Source of the DNA: an uncultured Lachnospiraceae bacterium
GTDB lineage: Bacteria > Bacillota > Clostridia > Lachnospirales > Lachnospiraceae
DNA: 44,973 bases
Direction of reading: 5' to 3'
NCBI GenBank assembly: GCA_900317585.1
Contig: ONHG01000022.1
Span: forward strand, 1-44,973
The translations under genes and the position numbers were made by a program. Of the stretch, positions 31,309-39,582 are shown in pieces (the first letter of the stretch is position 1; each line of letters starts with the position of its first letter). The notes under the pieces were generated by a model. It made no database searches. It was given only the letters and a program-made list of their open reading frames with translations, and was not told where the DNA came from.

Positions 31309-32183
31309 TGAACGAAAAAATGGAAAAGACACCAAGGAGAATAGGTGCATTTAAGGAGCTTAGAATTTTTACAACAGAGTACATACAGATTCTTCTGGGC
31401 CGCAAAAAGGACTTATTTATATCACTGATGTTTCCGGTGCTCGCAGCAATTATTGTGATATGGATTGCCGGAGAGAACATGTTTGTACACTATGATGGAA
31501 CCAAATCAGGCAGCTTTGTAATAGTGAGTGCCGCAATCTGGGGAGGGCTGTTTAACTCGATACAGACCATAGTAAAAGATAGGAAAAATGTCAAGAGATA
31601 CTATATAGCGGGTTCAAGGCTCAGATGCTACACAGGCTCCAGAGCAATGGTACAGTTTTTACTATGCGTGGTTCAGAGTGCTATTCTGTCTTTGAGCTAT
31701 GTCGGTGTGGCAGTGGTTTATGGAAATGATTTGCCGGAAAAAGGACTTATCACAAATTATCCTATGCTCGAGTTTTACGTTAGCATACTTTTACTAATGT
31801 ATGCGGCTGACACAATGGGAATCATGATTTCATGTATCGTGAAAAAGGAAGAGGCAGCAAATGTACTTGCTCCATATATATTAATTGTACAATTAATTTT
31901 CTCTGGAATCCTTTTTAATATGGAGGGTGCAGCGGATTATATTTCATATATCATGATTAGTAAATGGGGAATGGAGGCTCTTGGAAGTATTGCAAACTTG
32001 AATGACCTTCAGCTTAAAATACAGATGACTGTGCCGAATGTTCCGCATGATTTTGAGAATCGATTCGAGGCAACATCAGGACATTTGCTTATGGTATGGG
32101 CTGTGATGTTTGGATTTATCGTGGCATTTTTATTCATCGGAAATATGCTTCTGCACAGAGTATCAAAGGATACCAGGGAGTAA
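31308..32183 (+). CDS. ABC-2-type permease partner of the FHA-ABC ATPase
   Basis: It begins in the stop codon of the ATPase gene (TAATG). The 291-residue protein has an N-terminal cytosolic helix (TPRRIGAFKELRIFTTEYIQI) and six membrane helices, with the coupling stretch SIQTIVKDRKNVKRYYIAGSRL after the second. This matches ABCG/ABC-2 half-transporters. A loop between the last helices (about 225-260) is probably extracellular. With the ATPase it would form a lipid, peptide or polymer exporter. The substrate is unknown. Confidence 0.85.
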   Translation: MNEKMEKTPRRIGAFKELRIFTTEYIQILLGRKKDLFISLMFPVLAAIIVIWIAGENMFVHYDGTKSGSFVIVSAAIWGGLFNSIQTIVKDRKNVKRYYIAGSRLRCYTGSRAMVQFLLCVVQSAILSLSYVGVAVVYGNDLPEKGLITNYPMLEFYVSILLLMYAADTMGIMISCIVKKEEAANVLAPYILIVQLIFSGILFNMEGAADYISYIMISKWGMEALGSIANLNDLQLKIQMTVPNVPHDFENRFEATSGHLLMVWAVMFGFIVAFLFIGNMLLHRVSKDTRE

Positions 32184-32184
32184 T

Positions 32185-32985
32185 ATGAAAAAAATAATTG
32201 GACATGTTATTAGTAACAGGGGCAAGGTCAGGGAAAATAATGAAGACAACTACCTGCTTGGCCGCTGCCTGAATGCTGAAAGCCTGGACGAAAGCGAGGC
32301 TCACTTTACCGGTGAGGCAGGTGAGTGGACCTGCGCAGGTGTGTTTGATGGTATGGGGGGAGAAGCCGGTGGTGAAATTGCTTCACGCATAGTTTCACAA
32401 GTGTTTCAGGAAAATACAATGCAGCTTGGAAAGCTTACAAAGGATAAGCTGAGTGAGAAAATAGAAAAAACCTTTGGTTTAGCTAATAGAGCGGTCGTGG
32501 AGGAAAGAAAAAACAGGAGTACCTGCGGTACAACCGGCACGATTCTGGTAACAGACGGCAACGAGTTTCGCGTGTTTCACAGGGGTGACAGCCGAGTGTA
32601 TGTCATGAGGGATAGAGAGTTGTATGTCGTATCAAAGGATCATACACTTGCCCAGATGAAAATGGATATCGGAATATATCATTCGGGCGATGAAATACCG
32701 GAGAGGGAAAATCATCAGCTCACAGAGTTTATCGGCATGGATTATGATGGCGATGCACTGCCATATGAGAGTGGCTGGATAAAATGGGAAGAAAAAGATA
32801 GGATTTTGCTTTGCAGCGATGGGCTATATGATATGTGCAGCCCGCAAATGATATTAAAATGCCTGACAGCAGGAGAAGCAGCTGAACAGACGTGTCATAC
32901 ATTGTTTGAAAAGGCAATGGATTTTGGTGGTAAAGATAACATTACCGTCATGGTGCTTCAACTGGCAGATATAGATAATACTTAG
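32185..32985 (+). CDS. PP2C-family Ser/Thr protein phosphatase
   Basis: ATG 32185 is right after the permease stop; a longer open frame exists but overlaps the permease. The 266-residue protein has the PP2C motifs in order: NRGKVRENNEDN (first metal Asp), GVFDGMGGEAGGEIAS, CGTTGTILVTDGNEFRVFHRGDSRVYV, KDHTLAQ, LCSDGLYDM and GGKDNITVMVL. All four metal-binding acidic positions appear present. It is cytosolic, with no membrane helix. It would reverse the action of the kinase encoded 12 bases downstream. There is a small insertion, NAESLDESEAHFTGEAGEW, after motif 1. Confidence 0.92.
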   Translation: MKKIIGHVISNRGKVRENNEDNYLLGRCLNAESLDESEAHFTGEAGEWTCAGVFDGMGGEAGGEIASRIVSQVFQENTMQLGKLTKDKLSEKIEKTFGLANRAVVEERKNRSTCGTTGTILVTDGNEFRVFHRGDSRVYVMRDRELYVVSKDHTLAQMKMDIGIYHSGDEIPERENHQLTEFIGMDYDGDALPYESGWIKWEEKDRILLCSDGLYDMCSPQMILKCLTAGEAAEQTCHTLFEKAMDFGGKDNITVMVLQLADIDNT

Positions 32986-32997
32986 GGAGAGATAAAT

Positions 32998-34899
32998 ATG
33001 CAAGTCGACAGCATGATATCAGAACTTGAGAAAAAATTTGATGAATGGAAAATCGGGGAAAAAGTTGGTCACGGTTCGGGAGGAAGTACAATAGTTTATG
33101 CCATAGAAAGAAAAAATTTAAATTTTGTGGAAAATGATGTATTAAAGGTTATTCCTCTTTTGGCAGAAAACGTTGGTTTTTCACGTATGAATGAGGTAAG
33201 CAGGGCAAACTATGAGGCTCAGAAAACTGAGCTAAGAGGAAAAGCGGAAGAAGAAGTAAGTCTGATGAATAAGCTTAAAACCTCTAACTACATAGTCACA
33301 TATCAGGATTTCAAATTTTTGGATATATTGGATGAAAATGCAACCTCCTTTGTTTTAGCTATCCGAATGCATACTTATGAGAGTCTAAAATCCATTATAC
33401 AGACAAAAGAAATTTCTCAGGCGGATATTGTTAAAATAGGGATTGATATTTGCTGTGCACTTGAAGCCTGTGCACAGTACGGAATCATACACAGGGATAT
33501 TAAGCCGGAAAATATATTTTTTGACGGTGATCAATACCGCCTTGGAGATTTTGGTATATCAAGAATAATAGAAAGAGGAAATCTGGCGCATACAAACCAG
33601 GGAACTCCGCAATTTGCTGCACCTGAACAGTTTACTAATATGATGAGTGTCGAAGGCTATGACAGCAGGGTTGATATATATAGTCTGGGGCTTTCGTTAT
33701 ATTATCTTGCTAATGGACAGAAGCTGCCGTTTAAGGATAAATTTAAGGGCTCAGATATGTATTTGAAAATGAGGGTGACAGGAGCAGAAATACCGCCTGT
33801 TGATGGGATTGAACCTGAGCTGAACCGCATTATGCTGAAGGCATGTGAGCATTCTGCAGACAAAAGATATCAGACGCCCTCAGAAATGAAGTCAGATTTG
33901 AAGGCGCTATACAAAAAGCTCAAGAACCGTAAAAACATAAAAAAAATTGGTGGCTGTAGCAATATTAACAAAAATGAGACAGAACACGCGATGCCTGATA
34001 TGAGAAACTATTCAACAGACCGAGCACTGCAGGGGGGAGAAGTAATAAGCTATGCTACGCAGCCGGCAGATGCAGGGGGCAGAGCTGATGATTATGCGAC
34101 TCAATCTGCATGTATGAACACCCCGGAAGTGGGAAACTATGTGACAGAGCGTGCAATGAATACACCGGAAGCAGGCGGCTATGCGACAGAGCGTGCGATG
34201 AACACACCGGAAGCAGGCGGCTATGCGACAGAGCGTGCGATGAACATGTCGGAAACAGGAGTATATGCCACAGAGTGTACGTCAAACGTTCAGAAACCTG
34301 CAGGCTGCGTTCCGACAACAGGTTCTGCAAAATATTCAGCAGAATCCGACAGACGTGTCAAGAATAGTATTAGTGACAACGGACTTGGAACTCCGGTAGC
34401 ATCAATAGACACCGGAGATATTACAGTGTCCGTGGAAAGCACCGGGCAGAATGCTTATGCGGAAAATGACTTTGCAGCAAATGATAACACGCAGACAGAT
34501 ACAGCCAATTCTAATATGCAGGCATCTCAAAATATCAGACAGATGGCCATTTCAGAGCTGGAAAATGGCAACAATGACCAGGCATTTAAGTACTATGCAA
34601 CTTTGGCTGAAAAAGAGGACTGGGAATTGATGTATCATGACGTTACAAAGTTATTTGACAGCGAACAAAGTATTTCAAAAAGACCGCAGGACGCATTATT
34701 CTGGTTTACAAAATGTGTTGAGTGCTGTAAGGACAGTTGGACAGTTTCACTTGCCGAATTCCAGCTTGGTGATATATATGCGAAGGGAATCGGAGTAAAG
34801 AAAAGCCATAAACTGGCAGAAAAATACTATCGAAGCAGTGCAGCAAAGGGAAATCCTTATGCCAAAAAGAGATTTGTCGCAGGAAAATATGTTAAATAA
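32998..34899 (+). CDS. Ser/Thr protein kinase with phosphothreonine-like motif array and Sel1-type repeats
   Basis: The 633-residue protein has a complete Hanks-type kinase domain. It shows the glycine loop GHGSGGSTIVY (about 25-34), ATP Lys K50 (DVLKVIP), catalytic loop HRDIKPEN (165-172, D167), DFG 184-186 and APE 208-210. The domain ends near residue 308. A 200-residue disordered linker (about 330-520) carries seven motifs of the form Y-[SAV]-T-[EDQ]. The last 100 residues are Sel1-like helices (FQLGDIYAKGIGVKKSHKLAEKYYRSSAAKGN). No membrane helix or PASTA domain is present, unlike PknB/PrkC, so sensing is probably by partner proteins. It follows the PP2C gene by 12 bases. Confidence 0.92.
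   Translation: MQVDSMISELEKKFDEWKIGEKVGHGSGGSTIVYAIERKNLNFVENDVLKVIPLLAENVGFSRMNEVSRANYEAQKTELRGKAEEEVSLMNKLKTSNYIVTYQDFKFLDILDENATSFVLAIRMHTYESLKSIIQTKEISQADIVKIGIDICCALEACAQYGIIHRDIKPENIFFDGDQYRLGDFGISRIIERGNLAHTNQGTPQFAAPEQFTNMMSVEGYDSRVDIYSLGLSLYYLANGQKLPFKDKFKGSDMYLKMRVTGAEIPPVDGIEPELNRIMLKACEHSADKRYQTPSEMKSDLKALYKKLKNRKNIKKIGGCSNINKNETEHAMPDMRNYSTDRALQGGEVISYATQPADAGGRADDYATQSACMNTPEVGNYVTERAMNTPEAGGYATERAMNTPEAGGYATERAMNMSETGVYATECTSNVQKPAGCVPTTGSAKYSAESDRRVKNSISDNGLGTPVASIDTGDITVSVESTGQNAYAENDFAANDNTQTDTANSNMQASQNIRQMAISELENGNNDQAFKYYATLAEKEDWELMYHDVTKLFDSEQSISKRPQDALFWFTKCVECCKDSWTVSLAEFQLGDIYAKGIGVKKSHKLAEKYYRSSAAKGNPYAKKRFVAGKYVK
34114..34281 (+). repeat. Four 42-bp tandem repeats in the kinase linker
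   Basis: Four 14-codon units start at 34114, 34156, 34198 and 34240. The consensus is MNTPEAGGYATERA; units 2 and 3 are identical at protein level, and units 1 and 4 diverged. Each unit keeps Tyr-x-Thr-Glu. Three more separated motifs of the same kind (YSTDRA, YATQPA, YATQSA) precede the array. This is not a CRISPR: it is in frame and has no spacers. Confidence 0.95.
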
Positions 34900-34913
34900 A
34901 TGGAGGTTGCTTT

Positions 34914-35582
34914 ATGAATTCAAAACAGATAATGAGAACAGTTGTGTATATAGGTTACATCATAATATACAATCTGATATTTTTCATGAAAGGTGGAATG
35001 GACAGTTCAACGGCAGGCTGGATAGCATATGGCTTTGTCTGGCTTGCAATATTAATCTCGTACATAGCACCGCTATATTGCAAAAACTACAAGAGAATAC
35101 CGGAAAACCTTGTGACCAATTACACGTTTTCATGGATTTACTCAGCAGTAACAATTGTATTTAATGCAATAGTCATTTTATTAAAGATAAAAAGTGTTCC
35201 ACTGACATTAATTTTAAATTTAATTTTTGTTGTACTATACCTGCAGCAACTGTTTTACAGTCTTAGGGTAAACTATGAGGTAGAAACAAATCTTGAGAGA
35301 ACCGATGCTGAAAGACAGTTCGTCAGAGATGTATCAAAGAAGCTTCAGATGTGCAGACAGATGACAGATGATGCTGCATTGAAGAAAGAAATTGAAAAAG
35401 CATACGATGCAGTCAGAAGCTGCCCACTTAAATCGAATGATATGGCAATGAATTATGAGATAAAGATAATAGGTCTGACTGATACATTGGAAAGCAAAAT
35501 GGACAATAATCAGAACCAGGAAGTTCCGGGAATAGTACAGGATATTTTGAGTAATGTAAAGAAAAGGAATGCAATGCTGTAA
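34914..35582 (+). CDS. Membrane protein of unknown function with helical cytosolic tail (222 residues)
   Basis: GGAGG lies upstream of ATG 34914. There are four membrane helices in the first 120 residues (near 8-28, 38-60, 72-95 and 97-117). A charged helical cytosolic tail follows, LERTDAERQFVRDVSKKLQMC and on to MDNNQNQEVPGIVQDILSNV. No family recognised. The gene lies 14 bases after the kinase gene and 17 before the next, so it belongs to the same operon. It may be the membrane anchor or a substrate for the soluble kinase. Confidence 0.7.
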   Translation: MNSKQIMRTVVYIGYIIIYNLIFFMKGGMDSSTAGWIAYGFVWLAILISYIAPLYCKNYKRIPENLVTNYTFSWIYSAVTIVFNAIVILLKIKSVPLTLILNLIFVVLYLQQLFYSLRVNYEVETNLERTDAERQFVRDVSKKLQMCRQMTDDAALKKEIEKAYDAVRSCPLKSNDMAMNYEIKIIGLTDTLESKMDNNQNQEVPGIVQDILSNVKKRNAML

Positions 35583-35599
35583 AAGGGTGAGTGGATGTC

Positions 35600-36433
35600 A
35601 TGAATAAAAAGAAAATAATAGCTATAAGCGTTATTTGTGCTGTAGCAGCGATAGCGGCAGTGACCGGAGTGCTTATTTATATGCATTTTCGTCCGTATAT
35701 CAGATTGAAGCAGACTACAGACAATTTATTAAACAGGGAATATGAATATACACTGGATGGTAAAGTAGAGGGCATGGATCTTAAGCTCCTCGGTGATTCA
35801 TTCGAGGGAACGATAAAAGGCCAAAAAGGAAAAAATGTTGTTTATGGGGATATCGCATACAAGGATTCTGATTATCTAAAAATATATGCAGATATGAAAG
35901 GCGATATCATATTTGATGCCAGTCCGTTGATTGATCAGGCGATTGACACGGTGGCTGACAGCATACCTTTCGGTAAAAGTCTCATCGAATCTGCCTCAAG
36001 CGATGTGAAGATATCATATGACCAGATTGAATATATATTAAATCAAGATATAAAAACATTGAAAGATGAAGGCGTATCAAGTGATTTGATGGAAAATGTG
36101 TCTCATAGAAAGAACGGTGGGTACACATTGTCGTTGTTGAAAGATAAGGATATAGATGATAAGGATAAGCTTTTGGATGATGATGCGTATTACTTCGATA
36201 TTGACTTAAAAGATTATGATACAAAGCTTGTAGTAGGAATACCTAAGGATAAAAATGATCACAGGATTTCTGCAAATATATATGCTGATAAAATTACCTG
36301 GTCATTTACAGGTGAGTATGAAATTAAAACTGTTGAAGATATTAAAATGCCTGAAGCTACGGTTTCAGATAAGACAATTGATGTTTTGAAATCGCTGTAT
36401 TCGTCATATCTTGAAATTATTAAAAAATCATAA
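35600..36433 (+). CDS. Membrane-anchored extracellular protein of unknown function (277 residues)
   Basis: ATG 35600 follows AAAGGGTGAG. One N-terminal signal-anchor helix (IIAISVICAVAAIAAVTGVLIYMHF), then a 245-residue outside domain rich in Asp, Lys and beta-type alternation. Pieces include YEYTLDGKVEGMDLKLLGDSF and ISANIYADKITWSFTGEYEI, resembling a lipoprotein-like beta sheet platform that often binds lipids. No catalytic motif is seen. It looks like the extracellular sensor or cargo-holding part of the system. The gene is the last before a 180-base gap with a new promoter. Confidence 0.65.
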   Translation: MNKKKIIAISVICAVAAIAAVTGVLIYMHFRPYIRLKQTTDNLLNREYEYTLDGKVEGMDLKLLGDSFEGTIKGQKGKNVVYGDIAYKDSDYLKIYADMKGDIIFDASPLIDQAIDTVADSIPFGKSLIESASSDVKISYDQIEYILNQDIKTLKDEGVSSDLMENVSHRKNGGYTLSLLKDKDIDDKDKLLDDDAYYFDIDLKDYDTKLVVGIPKDKNDHRISANIYADKITWSFTGEYEIKTVEDIKMPEATVSDKTIDVLKSLYSSYLEIIKKS

Positions 36434-36442
36434 AATTAATTA

Positions 36443-36541
36443 TTGATATTTTGTTACTAATTTACTATAATTTAATATGTTAGTACATTAATAGACTAAA
36501 TTATCTGATGTTAAAGTATTTGAATCAGAGATTATCTGATT
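36443..36541 (+). promoter_or_regulatory. Promoter and dyad ahead of the zinc-ribbon membrane genes
   Basis: TTGATA (36443-36448), 17-bp spacer and perfect TATAAT (36466-36471). Downstream in the leader, TTATCTGAT occurs twice (36501-36509 and 36532-36540). The second copy is part of the dyad AATCAGA-N5-TCTGATT (36523-36541). Position after the start site suggests a repressor site or a leader hairpin. Confidence 0.65.
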
Positions 36542-36611
36542 TTAAATAAACAATCACGGCACAAAAGGAAAAATGTTATGTGTCACTAAAAAAGAAGGGA
36601 GAGACAGTATT

Positions 36612-37616
36612 ATGAATTGTCCAAATTGTGGTAAGGAGTTAAATCCTGGAGATAAGTTCTGTATTGCTTGCGGAACGAAGATTGAAAGCAGCACAGCCGG
36701 AGACCAGGCTGGTGCAGGAAATGGAGCCGGAACGATAAATAATAGTTACGCGGCTGGTGCAGGAAATTTTGGGGCTGGAATTAGTTTTGGAAGCTCTAAA
36801 TCAATGATTCGAAGATATTTCTTTGGATTTAGTGATTTGATTTGGTTGTCTGTTATAGTGTGGATTATATTCACAGTATTGAAAATGCCATTTAAAGGAT
36901 ATAGTGCATTTTATGGACCAAGTCCATTTGAAACATTTTGCACAGTTGTACAGGTTATTGCGGTAATAGTATTTCTTGGAGCAATTGGATTGACCATCTA
37001 TATGAGAGTGACCGGTGTAGGAAGAAATAATGTCGATATGGCTACACAGAAAGCTATAGAGATGCTAAGAACAAGAGCACAGGGCAAATTTAATGTTGAT
37101 GAGGACCAAATCAAAGAGGTTAAACCTATATTCTTTGCAGGTATGGGAGCAGAGCCGGATGATGATTTTAAATATGGAACAAAGAAAATTACAATGGGAG
37201 AAATTAAACATAAGCATTTTAGCAAATTCTCTAAAATAATCACTAGAGATCCGGTTTATGGTAATCGTATTGGATTAGATGGAGTTTCCAGATATTTGTT
37301 GGTTCAGGCAACATTATATGCTTTTACAGATACTCAGTTATTGGTGTACACGGGAAATGTAGATATTGCAACCGGAATGATTTATGATGAGCTGGTTTCA
37401 GAAATATTCTATAAGGATATAAATGGAGTAACACAGGAAGATGTATTAAAGAAGTTTAGAGCCGGAATATTTAGAAAGCAGTATTATTATGTTAAATATG
37501 TTTTATTTGATGTATGTGGTACTATAAAAGGGGCTTCACTTGATTCTAGATTTGCACCGGATGCTGAGGCAAGTCTTAAGGGCATGGAGAGTTACATCAG
37601 AGAAAAGAAGTATTAA
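36612..37616 (+). CDS. Zinc-ribbon membrane protein (334 residues)
   Basis: ATG 36612 with AAGGGAGAG upstream is chosen over an upstream in-frame ATG at 36573. The N-terminus is a double-CxxC zinc ribbon: NCPNCG, then CIACG (residues 2-23). A Gly/Ala/Asn linker follows, then two membrane helices (about 70-92 and 108-135). A C-terminal cytosolic beta-rich domain of about 190 residues contains VLFDVCGTIKGASLDS. I recognise no domain in that part. The zinc-ribbon-plus-membrane layout is shared with its neighbour and with many clostridial proteins of unknown role. It should be an inner-membrane component of the same system. Confidence 0.7.
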   Translation: MNCPNCGKELNPGDKFCIACGTKIESSTAGDQAGAGNGAGTINNSYAAGAGNFGAGISFGSSKSMIRRYFFGFSDLIWLSVIVWIIFTVLKMPFKGYSAFYGPSPFETFCTVVQVIAVIVFLGAIGLTIYMRVTGVGRNNVDMATQKAIEMLRTRAQGKFNVDEDQIKEVKPIFFAGMGAEPDDDFKYGTKKITMGEIKHKHFSKFSKIITRDPVYGNRIGLDGVSRYLLVQATLYAFTDTQLLVYTGNVDIATGMIYDELVSEIFYKDINGVTQEDVLKKFRAGIFRKQYYYVKYVLFDVCGTIKGASLDSRFAPDAEASLKGMESYIREKKY

Positions 37617-37637
37617 TTAAAGGGAGGATAAAGCAAT

Positions 37638-39368
37638 ATGTTTTGTCGTAATTGCGGAGCAAAAAATGCAGATGATGCTGTTTTCTGCTGTGAGTGTGGA
37701 GCAAAGCTCATTGTTGAACAACAAGAGACACATGCGGCTGCCCAGATAGATAATGCGGTAAACAATTCAACAGACATTCCGGTAAATAATCCTATTAATA
37801 ATCCGGTTAGTCCAATTGGAGCATCAATGGGAAATCAGCAGTCACCGCTTGAACCACTTAAGAAAATCCCTAAAAAAATATATGCAATTGCAACCGGTGT
37901 TTTGGCTTTGCTTATAGTACTGATTGTTGTTTACGTTAACGTCAGCTCGACAATCAACTTAGATAAATATGTAAAGGTTGCTTACAGCGGTTATGATGGA
38001 TATGGCACAGCTTCAGTATCTATTGACTGGGATTCAATTGAAAAGAAATACGGTTCAAAGGTTAAGCTTACTTCGCAAGCTAAAAAGCAGATGAATAATT
38101 ATCTGGGAGACGTTAGTGATAAGCCGATATCTTTTCTGCCGGTTATGGTTGGTACACCGGAACTGGATAAGTATGGTTACCTGAACAACGGAGATAAGAT
38201 TTCCTATAAATGGAATATTGATGATGAATCATTAAAAAATGTGTTTAAAAACAAAATCAAATATAAGGACAGTTCAGTTGAAGTGTCAGGTTTAAAGAAA
38301 GCTGAAAAGTTTGACGCTTTTAAGGATTTGAAGGTTGAATTCAGCGGAGTAGGTCCGGATGGAAAGGCTGAGCTTAAATACAAAGGAAAAGATCTTGATG
38401 AGGATTGCTTCTATTGTGAGGATAGCAACGGATTAAGTAATGGAGATAAGGTTGTTGTCAAATTACAGGGCGAACCGGAGAATTATGCAAAGCAGTATGG
38501 AAAAATCCCTAAAGAGTTGAAGAAAACCTATAAGGTTAAGGGTCTGGGCAAATACGCTACAAAGCTTTCTGATGTAGATGATGATACGTTGGAGAATGCA
38601 AAAAAAGAAGCAGAAAAGATTGTTAAGGACAGTTGTTCATCATTTGGTTCAGACGAGACACTTAGCGCTGCAACTTATGTAGGTGATTATCTTGAAGTGG
38701 CTAAGAAAAAGAAAGATATTTATGGAAATAAAAATGTCTTTGGAATTGTTTACAAAATAGATGTACAGATTCAGCCGGAAAACTGTAATCCAACAATGTT
38801 TACATACTACTATGATGTAAGGTATTACAATATTGTTGCTAATGATGATAAGAGCTGCACAATTGATTATGAAGATTATGAAACAACCTGGAGCTCTGTG
38901 AGTACACAGGTTGATAATCCGAACTCATTTTTTGGCTCATATTATTATTACACAGGCTATGAGAGTATTGATAAATTAATGAATTCCAGAAAAGAGGACA
39001 GTCAGACAAGTTATGACACTGAATGGAATATCGATGGAGTTGATGCGACTACCGCAGCCAACGGCGAGGATTACATCTGTGCCTATAGTGCAGAAAGAGA
39101 AATCACTACAGATGAAATTAATAACTTCAAAAATAGCGATTACTCTTCATATGGATTTCCCGGCGGAAGAGATGTTATACAGATGATTATTAATGAAATG
39201 TATGCAAGACATGGTTATCAGTTTACAGATGCTGAGCTTACCAACTACTTTAATCAGAAGCAGTGGTATTCAAGTATTCCAAACAAAACAATAGACATGG
39301 ATGGTATTTATAATAACATGTCAAGTGTTGAGCAGGCTAATGTAACGCTGTTACAGCAGTACAAGTAG
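37638..39368 (+). CDS. Zinc-ribbon membrane protein with C-terminal YARHG domain (576 residues)
   Basis: The N-terminal zinc ribbon FCRNCG and CCECG (residues 2-22) is followed by an Asn-rich linker. One membrane helix at about 78-98 (KIYAIATGVLALLIVLIVVYV) is followed by a 475-residue extracellular part. That part has repeated Ig-like or beta segments rich in Tyr, Lys, Asp and Ser (SVSIDWDSIEKKYGSKVKL, then YLNNGDKISYKWNIDDESL). Near the end, INEMYARHGYQFTDAELTNYF is the YARHG domain, a short extracellular module of unconfirmed function found on bacterial surface proteins. It probably links a cytosolic zinc ribbon to an outside sensor or wall-binding domain. It is the last gene of the region. 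Confidence 0.85.
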   Translation: MFCRNCGAKNADDAVFCCECGAKLIVEQQETHAAAQIDNAVNNSTDIPVNNPINNPVSPIGASMGNQQSPLEPLKKIPKKIYAIATGVLALLIVLIVVYVNVSSTINLDKYVKVAYSGYDGYGTASVSIDWDSIEKKYGSKVKLTSQAKKQMNNYLGDVSDKPISFLPVMVGTPELDKYGYLNNGDKISYKWNIDDESLKNVFKNKIKYKDSSVEVSGLKKAEKFDAFKDLKVEFSGVGPDGKAELKYKGKDLDEDCFYCEDSNGLSNGDKVVVKLQGEPENYAKQYGKIPKELKKTYKVKGLGKYATKLSDVDDDTLENAKKEAEKIVKDSCSSFGSDETLSAATYVGDYLEVAKKKKDIYGNKNVFGIVYKIDVQIQPENCNPTMFTYYYDVRYYNIVANDDKSCTIDYEDYETTWSSVSTQVDNPNSFFGSYYYYTGYESIDKLMNSRKEDSQTSYDTEWNIDGVDATTAANGEDYICAYSAEREITTDEINNFKNSDYSSYGFPGGRDVIQMIINEMYARHGYQFTDAELTNYFNQKQWYSSIPNKTIDMDGIYNNMSSVEQANVTLLQQYK

Positions 39369-39384
39369 AGGTTTTCAGAAAATA

Positions 39385-39468
39385 GCTGCGGGAAGACTCA
39401 AAATTACAGTTGACGAGCTGCGACATCTGATGAGCGAGGCTGGTTATCAGATTCCGACCGGGGCATAG
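39385..39468 (+). pseudogene. Short C-terminal remnant of an unidentified gene
   Basis: Just after the YARHG gene, in another frame, 27 codons read AAGRLKITVDELRHLMSEAG then YQIPTGA and a stop. It has helix-like, gene-like character but no start or ribosome site. It could be a surviving 3' end. I cannot name the parent. The rest of the 39369-39582 gap holds only the terminator below. Confidence 0.35.
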
Positions 39469-39517
39469 TTCCGGCTAAATTTTAGATTTATATTTTTTAA
39501 CATAAGATAGAACGCAC

Positions 39518-39556
39518 AAAAGCGGTTTCAAGACATTTCGTCTTGAAACCGCTTTT
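39518..39556. terminator. Strong bidirectional terminator between convergent genes
   Basis: A 17-bp perfect stem (39518-39534 with 39540-39556), a 5-nt loop, AAAA at the left edge and TTTT at the right, so it works on both strands. It separates the signalling region from the butyrate gene. Confidence 0.95.
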
Positions 39557-39582
39557 ATTGTAAAAATTATATCCAAAGTTAA

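Noticed and set aside
34114-34281. Regular repeats that might be a CRISPR array
   Set aside because: The units are contiguous, in frame with the kinase gene and have no spacers; they encode a protein repeat.
34110-34367. 85-codon overlapping frame in the kinase repeats
   Set aside because: Open only because the 42-bp repeats lack stops in that frame; it repeats with the same period and has no ribosome site.
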